From Candidatus Methanoperedens sp. (GTDB lineage: Archaea; Halobacteriota; Methanosarcinia; Methanosarcinales; Methanoperedenaceae): a stretch of 5,693 nucleotides of DNA. Below the pieces are notes generated by a model. It was not told the DNA's origin, made no database searches, and saw only the letters and a list, made by a program, of their open reading frames with translations. Location of the stretch: the NCBI GenBank assembly GCA_027460605.1, contig JAPZAN010000184.1:1-5693 (forward strand). The letters run 5' to 3'. Shown here piece after piece: positions 1-5,151 of this stretch; position 1 is the first letter of the stretch, and every line of letters begins with the position of its first letter. A program made the position numbers and the translations under genes.

Positions 1-509
1 ACCCTGGCACAGATCCTGAAGACCTTGCAAAAAGGATAGCGTTAAACGTTGAAAAGGTTACGACTTTTTCACCGGCTGAACTGAAGAAACAGATTGAGCA
101 GTCGCTTGTCGTTTTCAGTTTGATAACCATAAGCGCGGCAGTCCTTGCAGCCATAATCGGTGGATTGAGCGTCATGAACACCATGCTTATGTCGGTCTCG
201 GAGAGAACAAAGGAGTTCGGGCTTATGAAGGCTCTTGGCGCCGAGACAAAAGACATACTTTTGATGACCATGGGTGAAGCGGCTCTCATGGGGATACTCG
301 GCGGAATATTCGGGATTTTAGGCGGCGAAGTCCTTGTGTATTATCTGAATGATTTCCTTGCTTCCCGCGGCACGACACTTTTTACGATCACCCCACGGCT
401 TCTTGTAATAGCTATTGTCTTTGCGACCCTGCTCGGGGTGCTGTCGGGAACATATCCGGCTTACAGGGCGGCAAAAATGAGCCCGATGGAGGCGCTGCGT
501 TATGAGTAA
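1..509 (+). CDS. MacB/FtsX-type ABC transporter permease, C-terminal part (5' end outside window)
   Basis: This is the membrane subunit of an ABC transporter of the MacB/LolCE/FtsX superfamily, which uses ATP hydrolysis on the cytoplasmic side to drive export or mechanical work across the membrane. The frame is open from base 3 to the TAA at 507-509, giving 168 residues, so the N-terminal transmembrane helix and most of the extracellular MacB core domain lie upstream of the window. What is visible is the end of the core domain (fragment residues 1-35), then three hydrophobic segments at about 36-60, 82-108 and 130-152. After the first comes the family hallmark SERTKEFGLMKALGA, and the protein ends with YPAYRAAKMSPMEALRYE, the conserved FtsX-domain tail. 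The TTG at 120 falls inside the first visible helix and is not the real start. The ATPase gene follows 19 nt downstream, so the two form a transporter operon. The substrate cannot be told from this fragment. Confidence 0.93.
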   Translation, partial: PGTDPEDLAKRIALNVEKVTTFSPAELKKQIEQSLVVFSLITISAAVLAAIIGGLSVMNTMLMSVSERTKEFGLMKALGAETKDILLMTMGEAALMGILGGIFGILGGEVLVYYLNDFLASRGTTLFTITPRLLVIAIVFATLLGVLSGTYPAYRAAKMSPMEALRYE

Positions 510-510
510 T

Positions 511-515
511 AGGAG
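511..515 (+). promoter_or_regulatory. Shine-Dalgarno for the ABC ATPase gene
   Basis: AGGAG sits just after the permease stop codon and 13 nt before the ATG at 529. The spacing is slightly long, but no better candidate exists in the 19-nt gap. Its presence, with no TATA element between the genes, supports co-transcription of permease and ATPase and internal ribosome entry on one mRNA. Confidence 0.55.
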
Positions 516-528
516 ATAGATACGCGAT

Positions 529-1224
529 ATGGATGAACCAATACTGAGTGTGAGGAATCTTTCAAAAACATATATGCAGGGTAAAATCCCGGTGCATGCC
601 CTCAGTGACGTGAGCTTTGACGTTCAAAAAGGTGAGTTCCTGAGCATAGTGGGTCCTTCAGGCAGCGGGAAATCCACATTCCTTTCTATGATAGGGCTTC
701 TTGACAAACCCACAAGCGGCAGCGTTTTTATAAACGGCATCGAAGTCACAAAAGCAAGCGACAGGGAAGCCCCTGTAATCCGCCGTGAGAAAATCGGTTT
801 CGTGTTCCAGCATTTCAATCTCATACCCACACTGTCGGCGCTTGAAAATGTGGATATTGCAATGCGTTTTGCAAGAGTCCCGAAAAGCAGGCGAAAGGAA
901 AGGGCTGTGGAACTTCTTACCCAGATGGGGCTTCGTGACAGGATGAAACATAAGCCGTCGGAGTTGTCCGGAGGCGAGCAGCAGCGCGTGGCAATTGCGA
1001 GGGCGATGGCGAATCATCCAGCGATCATCCTCGCTGATGAACCGACAGGGGAAGTTGATACCAAGACGCGGGACATGATAGTTGCTCTCCTGAAGGAACT
1101 GGCTGAAAAAGGGCAGACTATACTTATTGTGACGCATGATACCGCCGTCTCGGCGCAGACTAAACGGGTGATTACGATGCGTGATGGGATGATTGAAAGC
1201 GATATGCAGGTAGAAGGGCAATAA
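529..1224 (+). CDS. ABC transporter ATP-binding protein, LolD/MacB family
   Basis: This is the cytoplasmic nucleotide-binding subunit (231 aa) that powers the permease encoded immediately upstream. All ABC ATPase motifs are present: Walker A GPSGSGKST (residues 42-50), Q-loop Gln94 in FVFQHFNL, signature LSGGEQQR (146-153), Walker B IILADE with catalytic Glu171, a D-loop reading GEVD (174-177), and the H-loop His203 in VTHD. The length and the TGxxD-T-K-T stretch after Walker B match the LolD/MacB/FtsE-like subfamily of about 220-235 aa that pairs with FtsX-domain permeases. The ATG start gives an N-terminus typical of the family (EPILSVRNLSKTY). Such pairs in archaea are usually annotated as putative macrolide or lipoprotein exporters, but archaea lack the Lol pathway, so the cargo is unknown. 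Nothing suggests loss of function. Confidence 0.95.
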   Translation: MDEPILSVRNLSKTYMQGKIPVHALSDVSFDVQKGEFLSIVGPSGSGKSTFLSMIGLLDKPTSGSVFINGIEVTKASDREAPVIRREKIGFVFQHFNLIPTLSALENVDIAMRFARVPKSRRKERAVELLTQMGLRDRMKHKPSELSGGEQQRVAIARAMANHPAIILADEPTGEVDTKTRDMIVALLKELAEKGQTILIVTHDTAVSAQTKRVITMRDGMIESDMQVEGQ

Positions 1225-1263
1225 GTACCTAAAATAGTTAAACCCCCAGTACAATTAAGTACC
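1222..1263 (+). repeat. Short direct repeat TAAGTACC (two copies) with a third GTAC core, upstream of pyrC
   Basis: TAAGTACC occurs at 1222-1229, overlapping the ATPase stop codon, and again at 1256-1263, ending 4 nt before the pyrC ATG. A further GTAC lies at 1249-1252. The three GTAC cores are 24 and 10 nt apart, close to helical-turn spacing on one DNA face for the last two. This could be an operator overlapping the pyrC promoter and start. It could equally be chance in a 43-nt spacer, and no regulator is identified. Confidence 0.3.
1230..1242 (+). promoter_or_regulatory. Weak candidate TATA (box A) for pyrC
   Basis: The A/T-rich stretch TAAAATAGTTAAA lies about 26-38 nt upstream of the pyrC ATG. 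The usual archaeal spacing from box A to transcription start would place initiation at or just before the ATG. No Shine-Dalgarno is visible in the 17 nt before the ATG, which fits a leaderless mRNA. The match to the box A consensus is imperfect, so read-through from the ABC operon remains possible. Confidence 0.35.
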
Positions 1264-1267
1264 AACC

Positions 1268-2605
1268 ATGCCCGACCTCGTAATCAAGAACGCCCGGATT
1301 TTCATCAGCGATGCCATCCAGCCTGCGGAAATAGCTGTGGATAACGGCAAAATCTCAAAAATTGGGAAAATAGTGGGCACTGAAGAAGTCAATCAGGTAA
1401 TCGACGCAAAAGGGGCGCTGGTGCTGCCGGGCGCAATTGATGTTCATGTTCATTTTCGCGACCCCGGGATGACAAAAAAAGAAAACTGGTACACGGGGTC
1501 ATGCGCTGCGGCGGCGGGCGGCGTTACCACCGTAATCGACCACCCAAATACGATTCCCCCCACGATAGACGCCGATTCCTTCAAGAAAAAGAAAAAAGAA
1601 GCGAAAAAATCCATAATCGATTACGGGATCAATGCAGGCGTCACCGTCAATCTGGAATCCCTTAAAAGCCTCTGGGAACTCGGAGCCACAGCATTCGGGG
1701 AGATATTCATGGCTGAATCGACAGGTTCCCTCAATGTGAACGATAGGATACTGAAAGAAGCGCTCCCGGCTATTGGAGAACTGGGCGCGGTTGCATGCAT
1801 CCATGCAGAGGATGAGGAGACAAGAAAAAAATATGTTCATTTGCTGAAAGGGAACCTCGCTCCTGAATCATACTCAAAATCCCGCCCCGCATTATCTGAA
1901 AAAATTGCAGTGGAAAAGGCAATCAAGCTCGGCGGAGATACAAAGCTTCATTTCTGCCACATAAGCGCTTACGAAAGCCTTGAAACCATAAGGAAAGCAA
2001 AGGCTGAAAATAGAAACATCACCTGTGAAGTGGCGCCGCATCATCTTTTCCTTTCCACAAAGGATTACAGGCGCCTGGGCACGCTCGGTAAAATGAACCC
2101 GCCACTTCGTGATTATCAGTCGCAGCAAAGTCTCTGGAAAGGTTTGAACGATGGGACTGTTGAGATTGTAGCCTCAGACCATGCGCCGCATCTTGAACAT
2201 GAGAAAATGACCGATATCTGGACTGCGCCTGCCGGCGTACCCGGAGTGGAAACCATGATGCCGCTTTTGTTGATGGCGGTTAAGCGTAATCTTCTCACCC
2301 TTAAACGATTGATAGAGGTCACAAGCCAGAACCCGACACGGATTTTTAATATCCAGAAAGGGATTCTCGCTCCCGGTTATGATGCTGACTTTTTGATTGT
2401 AGGCGAAGTGCGGGAAATCCGGAAAGAGAAATTACACAGCAAGGCAGGATGGACACCTTTTGGCGGTATGGATGGGATATTCCCGGAAATGACCATTTCA
2501 AGAGGAGAAGTGGTTTTGCAGGACGGTGAGATTGTCGGAAAAAGAGGGCGTGGCAGGTTTATTCCAGGACAGGGGTTAGTTACCAAAAGTGAACCCGGTG
2601 AGTGA
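1268..2605 (+). CDS. pyrC: Dihydroorotase (class I-type amidohydrolase)
   Basis: This enzyme catalyses reversible cyclisation of N-carbamoyl-L-aspartate to L-dihydroorotate, the third step of de novo pyrimidine synthesis, in the cytoplasm. The protein has 445 residues, normal for the longer class I type (about 420-450; the short class II enzymes have about 350). It has the amidohydrolase layout: a small N-terminal beta sandwich (1-52), a TIM barrel, and a return to the sandwich near the C-terminus (after about residue 365). Metal ligands are visible as His60 and His62 in DVHVHFRDPG, His179 in CIHAED, His231 in FCHIS and Asp304 in ASDHAPH. Substrate-binding Arg64 and Asn94 (in PNT) are present, which favours dihydroorotase over allantoinase or hydantoinase. 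The residue aligned with the carbamylated lysine of relatives is Glu145 (FGEIFMAEST). The start MPDLVIKNARIF is a standard family N-terminus, and the gene lacks a Shine-Dalgarno. A lysine run at 106-110 is a surface-helix feature. Confidence 0.95.
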   Translation: MPDLVIKNARIFISDAIQPAEIAVDNGKISKIGKIVGTEEVNQVIDAKGALVLPGAIDVHVHFRDPGMTKKENWYTGSCAAAAGGVTTVIDHPNTIPPTIDADSFKKKKKEAKKSIIDYGINAGVTVNLESLKSLWELGATAFGEIFMAESTGSLNVNDRILKEALPAIGELGAVACIHAEDEETRKKYVHLLKGNLAPESYSKSRPALSEKIAVEKAIKLGGDTKLHFCHISAYESLETIRKAKAENRNITCEVAPHHLFLSTKDYRRLGTLGKMNPPLRDYQSQQSLWKGLNDGTVEIVASDHAPHLEHEKMTDIWTAPAGVPGVETMMPLLLMAVKRNLLTLKRLIEVTSQNPTRIFNIQKGILAPGYDADFLIVGEVREIRKEKLHSKAGWTPFGGMDGIFPEMTISRGEVVLQDGEIVGKRGRGRFIPGQGLVTKSEPGE

Positions 2606-2640
2606 AAAAGGTAATATACTGTAAACCATAATATTGTATA

Positions 2641-2650
2641 GGATATAATT
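2641..2650 (+). promoter_or_regulatory. Candidate TATA element for the RNase H-fold gene
   Basis: GGATATAATT lies in the A/T-rich 82-nt gap after pyrC. An archaeal transcription start about 26 nt downstream would fall near 2672, directly before the GGAGGG motif, giving a short leader that carries a Shine-Dalgarno. An alternative TATA-like run overlaps 2632-2640. The gap also holds a palindrome ATTGCAAT (2648-2655) and separated inverted 7-mers GTAATAT/ATATTAC (2611-2617, 2663-2669), of uncertain meaning. Confidence 0.35.
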
Positions 2651-2672
2651 GCAATCCAGAAAATATTACAAC

Positions 2673-2678
2673 GGAGGG
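2673..2678 (+). promoter_or_regulatory. Strong Shine-Dalgarno that points to a start near 2688-2691
   Basis: GGAGGG is a near-perfect complement of the 16S 3' end. Nine bases after it comes the codon TTT (2688), then AAG (2691), exactly where initiation would be expected and where the conserved-looking protein sequence KKIALVTDDFP begins. No ATG, GTG or TTG is found there. This site therefore decides the start position even though the codon is not canonical. Confidence 0.6.
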
Positions 2679-2687
2679 CTTTAAAGG

Positions 2688-3446
2688 TTTAAGAAGATAG
2701 CCCTTGTCACCGACGACTTCCCGGTATACCACTCAATTATCGAGGAGGCGCGTGGCCGTAAACTGGATTTGCTTGTTCTCAATCCCGGACATCCCATTCC
2801 AGCGCATGTTGGCGTAGTCATTACCACGGAAAACGAGTCTGAAAAAATTATTTTTGACCGCGATAAGATGATATTCGCAGACGGAAGACCTCATGCCGCC
2901 CTGGATAAAGCATTTTACATGTTATTCGGGGAGGATATTGAACAGATAATAATCGGGATTGACCCCGGGAAATATCCTGGCGTTGCAGTGCTGGGAAACA
3001 ATAAAACGGTTTCTGTGCATCATGTTTCCGTGGGCGAAGTCTGCCCTCTCGTAAAACGGATTATGCGGGAATACGAGAATAAAAAAATCATTATCAGGAT
3101 AGGACACGGGGCAAGACTAATACGGTCGCAATTGATTAACGGGCTCCTTGACCTTGGCCTTGAGGTGGAAATGGTTGACGAGACAGGAACGACGCCGCAT
3201 CTTGGAAAAGGCGTGCACGGTCAGGTAATATCAGATATCATAGCAGCAATAAATATCGCCAGGCTTCCCGGGAAAAATGTCGGGAAACAGTATATAGAGC
3301 CTTCTTTGGGCGAAGTCAGGGTTATCCAGGAATCAAGCAGGGAATACTCAAACGGACGCCTCACCATTCCACGGATTCTTGCCAGAAGGGTTGCAAAAGG
3401 GGAATTGACGCTGGATGAAGCCGTGGAAAGGCATAACAACGATTAG
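2688..3446 (+). CDS. Uncharacterised protein with RuvC/YqgF-like RNase H-fold domain; start codon non-canonical or mutated
   Basis: I do not recognise a named gene. Read from 2688 the protein is about 252 residues. An N-terminal alpha/beta region (1-88, beginning KKIALVTDDFPVYHSI) precedes an RNase H-fold domain that opens with IIIGIDPGKYPGVAVLG, the RuvC/YqgF-style first strand. Candidate metal-binding acids are Asp92 (GIDPG), Glu165 (MVDETGTT) and Asp183 (VISDIIAAINIA), the spacing expected of a RuvC-like triad, so nuclease activity is plausible but inferred. The C-terminus (RRVAKGELTLDEAVERH) resembles the short helical tails common in archaeal proteins. In frame, TAA at 2682 closes the reading frame upstream, and no ATG/GTG/TTG occurs before the TTG at 2769. 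Starting there would remove 27 residues including the first beta strand, and that TTG has no properly spaced Shine-Dalgarno. A single base change at 2690 (TTT to TTG) or 2692 (AAG to ATG) would restore a start. The gene follows pyrC on the same strand after 82 nt and converges with the DUF373 gene. Confidence 0.75.
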   Translation, partial: FKKIALVTDDFPVYHSIIEEARGRKLDLLVLNPGHPIPAHVGVVITTENESEKIIFDRDKMIFADGRPHAALDKAFYMLFGEDIEQIIIGIDPGKYPGVAVLGNNKTVSVHHVSVGEVCPLVKRIMREYENKKIIIRIGHGARLIRSQLINGLLDLGLEVEMVDETGTTPHLGKGVHGQVISDIIAAINIARLPGKNVGKQYIEPSLGEVRVIQESSREYSNGRLTIPRILARRVAKGELTLDEAVERHNND

Positions 3447-3473
3447 TTTTTTAAAAGCATAGAAAGGGGTTTT
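3447..3473 (+). terminator. T-rich archaeal-type terminator in the convergent spacer
   Basis: A run of six T directly follows the TAG of the RNase H-fold gene (3447-3452), with a second run of four at 3470-3473. Archaeal RNA polymerase commonly stops at such U-tracts without a hairpin, and none is seen here. The 34-nt spacer separates converging genes. On the opposite strand only a T4 (complement of 3453-3456) is available to end the DUF373 transcript, so bidirectional use is less certain. Confidence 0.45.
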
Positions 3474-3480
3474 GTCACAC

Positions 3481-4596
3481 TCAGGGTTTTTTGCCGGGAT
3501 GCCGTTTCCTGGCTGATTTTGTGGAAATCCACGCCCCTGTAACTGCTATTAAAACTGCAATTCCAACCGTGCTGATTAAGAACTCTCGCCCGTTATTGAA
3601 TATTGGCCAACCAAGAGCTGCACTTATGACCAGGATATAAGTGCTGCCTGCCCAGAACAAAATTCCTCCCGCGAGTATAAAAAAAGGATGCGACCAGTAC
3701 CTTCCGATTTTTTCTTTTGCAAGATAGCGGTCAATTATATTCCCTGTGTTGATCAGGACTCCGGCAAGGACGTACCACCCTATCGAAGCGTTGATAAAAC
3801 CCATAAGAAGAATCAAATAACCGACCATTATCTCCTGATTATAATAATCCCATACTTGAATTCCGCCGCGTACTGTCCCGATCAAAGACAATATTATGGC
3901 TGCGAGATACATTACAAACGTAATTTTTCCGCCGTGGAGAGAGTTCATCATAGACGCCCTGAAACCATCAATGATATCATCAAGACCCGTGCCGCGGTAG
4001 AGCATATAAATCCCTATTGCAGCAGTTATAGCCATAACCGCAGCCCCGGGATTGCCATAATACAATGAAATGGCATAAATGAGAAATACCAGGCCAATAG
4101 GCACGAAAAATGTATGCGAGATTTTGGGGTCGTTAAACGCTTTTTTGATTATATAGTATGTGCTTTCAAGGTTTTCATGCTGTTTTACGATTATCCTGTG
4201 AACAGCATCGACTTTTATCCTGGACTGGATGATGGGGAGCACGGATTCGTCTTCAGCGCCGTCTGAGACAAGGATGGCGTTTTCGGGTTTTAGTTGCAGA
4301 AGAATCTTATCAAGCTGCTCTGAGATTTTCCTGTCAGAAACAACCCCGACTTTTTTGTCTCCTGCTATTGAAACTATCTCAATGTCATTATCTTCCAAAT
4401 CCTTATTCTCCAGAATCAATCTGTCAAATAAATTTATTCCACCGAATATGGTATTGGTATCAGAATCTTCCGGGTCTGTGGAAGCCAGTTTTACGGCAGC
4501 ATCGATGTTTGCGGCGCGGCCTATTATCGGGCTTGGAACGCCCGCCTTCTCCCCGAGATCGTTATCCCTGTCAATACATATAATAAGTGTATGCAT
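3481..4596 (-). CDS. DUF373 family membrane protein (archaea-specific, function unknown)
   Basis: The family is conserved in archaea and has no established function. The 371-residue protein has a soluble N-terminal domain (about 1-158) with strongly family-like blocks: LIICIDRDNDLGEKAG (4-19), IIGRAANIDAAVKLA (24-38), DPEDSDTN (41-48), IAGDKKVGVVSDRKI (77-91) and ILVSDGAEDESVLPIIQSR (108-126). About six membrane segments follow, near 162-181, 183-200, 225-242, 256-282, 304-328 and 338-357, and the tail is basic (KSARKRHPGKKP). Several Asp/Glu-rich loops suggest metal or nucleotide binding, but this is inference. The length is normal for the family and the protein looks intact. The ATG at 4596 puts ICIDRDND at the expected distance, there is no upstream in-frame ATG nearby, and no Shine-Dalgarno precedes it. 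A TATA element fits a leaderless transcript. The gene lies downstream of topA and the VTT protein on the same strand. Confidence 0.93.
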   Translation of the reverse strand: MHTLIICIDRDNDLGEKAGVPSPIIGRAANIDAAVKLASTDPEDSDTNTIFGGINLFDRLILENKDLEDNDIEIVSIAGDKKVGVVSDRKISEQLDKILLQLKPENAILVSDGAEDESVLPIIQSRIKVDAVHRIIVKQHENLESTYYIIKKAFNDPKISHTFFVPIGLVFLIYAISLYYGNPGAAVMAITAAIGIYMLYRGTGLDDIIDGFRASMMNSLHGGKITFVMYLAAIILSLIGTVRGGIQVWDYYNQEIMVGYLILLMGFINASIGWYVLAGVLINTGNIIDRYLAKEKIGRYWSHPFFILAGGILFWAGSTYILVISAALGWPIFNNGREFLISTVGIAVLIAVTGAWISTKSARKRHPGKKP

Positions 4597-4619
4597 TTGT
4601 AAACTGTAATATCCATGTT

Positions 4620-4627
4620 TATATAAA
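4620..4627 (-). promoter_or_regulatory. Box A (TATA) promoter of the DUF373 gene, leaderless
   Basis: Read on the minus strand this is TTTATATA, a textbook archaeal box A. Its centre lies about 27 nt upstream of the ATG at 4596, so transcription should begin at or within a base or two of the start codon. The bases before the ATG (ACAGTTTACAA) contain no Shine-Dalgarno, in agreement with a leaderless mRNA. An out-of-frame ATG 20 nt upstream lies before the predicted transcription start and is not used. Confidence 0.65.
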
Positions 4628-4639
4628 TAACATTCGCAC

Positions 4640-5104
4640 CTATTTTACAAATACAGCCCACCACTCAATCGCTTCTATCGAAAGATATACTATCCCGATG
4701 CTTTTTATCAACTTTGCTGCTGAAATTACTATCAAGAATCTTTTTAATTCATAGTTTTCTCTTCCAGCTACCATCGGGGCGAGATCCCCTACAAAAGGAA
4801 TCCATGGGGAAACCAGAAGGTAAAGAGCTCCGTATTTACGAAAGTGCAGCTGTATCTGCCTTTCTTTTTGCATGCTATGGAACATGACTATTTTTCGAAG
4901 ACCGTACATTCCTACAAGATACCCAATAAATGCGCCTAATATCGATCCTATTACCAATGTTATTAATATTATTTCGGAGTTTTCTCCTATTTTAAGTAAT
5001 GTAAAAATTACCGGTTCGGTTGGTATCGGGATTATGGATGAAATGAGGGCGATAAGGAAAAGACCCGGTAAACCGTAAGCTATGACTAATTCAGAGAATA
5101 TCAT
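4640..5104 (-). CDS. Small VTT/DedA-superfamily membrane protein, YqaA-like
   Basis: This 154-residue integral membrane protein belongs to the VTT (SNARE-associated Golgi / DedA) superfamily, and within it most resembles the YqaA group. Visible features are an N-terminal helix YGLPGLFLIALISS leading into a Pro-rich re-entrant segment PIPTEP (26-31), a glycine-rich helix GSILGAFIGYLVGMYG (53-68) typical of VTT domains, a cytoplasmic-looking charged stretch (70-92), then SPWIPFVGDLAPMVAGR (99-115), which matches the P-x-x-GD...AG signature of YqaA, and a last helix (122-147). Canonical DedA proteins carry an arginine at the start of this motif, whereas here Ser-Pro replaces it. Related proteins have been linked to lipid scrambling or transport, but the role here is unknown. 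The stop lies 43 nt before the DUF373 start, and the gene begins 47 nt after the topA stop. A TATA element suggests a separate leaderless transcript. Confidence 0.82.
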   Translation of the reverse strand: MIFSELVIAYGLPGLFLIALISSIIPIPTEPVIFTLLKIGENSEIILITLVIGSILGAFIGYLVGMYGLRKIVMFHSMQKERQIQLHFRKYGALYLLVSPWIPFVGDLAPMVAGRENYELKRFLIVISAAKLIKSIGIVYLSIEAIEWWAVFVK

Positions 5105-5127
5105 TTATAAAGTTTAATTGTTTTTAT

Positions 5128-5135
5128 AGTATAAA
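5128..5135 (-). promoter_or_regulatory. TATA-like promoter of the YqaA-like gene, leaderless
   Basis: On the minus strand the element reads TTTATACT, centred about 27 nt before the ATG at 5104. The intervening sequence is A/T-rich (ending AAACTTTATAA) with no Shine-Dalgarno, so the transcript is probably leaderless. An overlapping TATA-like run (ACTATAAAAA, 5121-5130) is an alternative but sits slightly too close. The element lies in the 47-nt gap after topA, arguing against simple dependence on topA transcription. Confidence 0.5.
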
Positions 5136-5151
5136 TATAGTCAACTAAGTT

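Noticed and set aside
120..122. TTG as start of a short 129-residue permease
   Set aside because: The same frame is open to the window edge and encodes MacB core-domain sequence before it; the TTG sits inside a membrane helix.
658..1254. Long minus-strand open frame (198 codons) opposite the ABC ATPase
   Set aside because: It lies entirely antisense to a gene with every ABC motif intact, and its translation (rich in His, Arg, Phe and Cys) shows no recognisable domain; it is a shadow frame.
2606..2687. A small RNA, riboswitch or tiny gene in the gap after pyrC
   Set aside because: The gap is A/T-rich with only short palindromes (ATTGCAAT, GTAATAT/ATATTAC), no stable stem, and no open frame with a start; promoter plus Shine-Dalgarno explains it sufficiently.
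2769..2771. TTG as true start of the RNase H-fold gene
   Set aside because: It has no Shine-Dalgarno at proper distance (GAGGAGG at 2742-2748 is 20 nt away) and would delete a convincing N-terminal strand. It remains the only canonical codon, so it is kept as the fallback.
3688..4609. Plus-strand open frames of 126 codons opposite the DUF373 gene
   Set aside because: Both are antisense to a well-conserved protein, have low-complexity Ser- or Tyr/His-rich translations, and lack promoter or Shine-Dalgarno signals.
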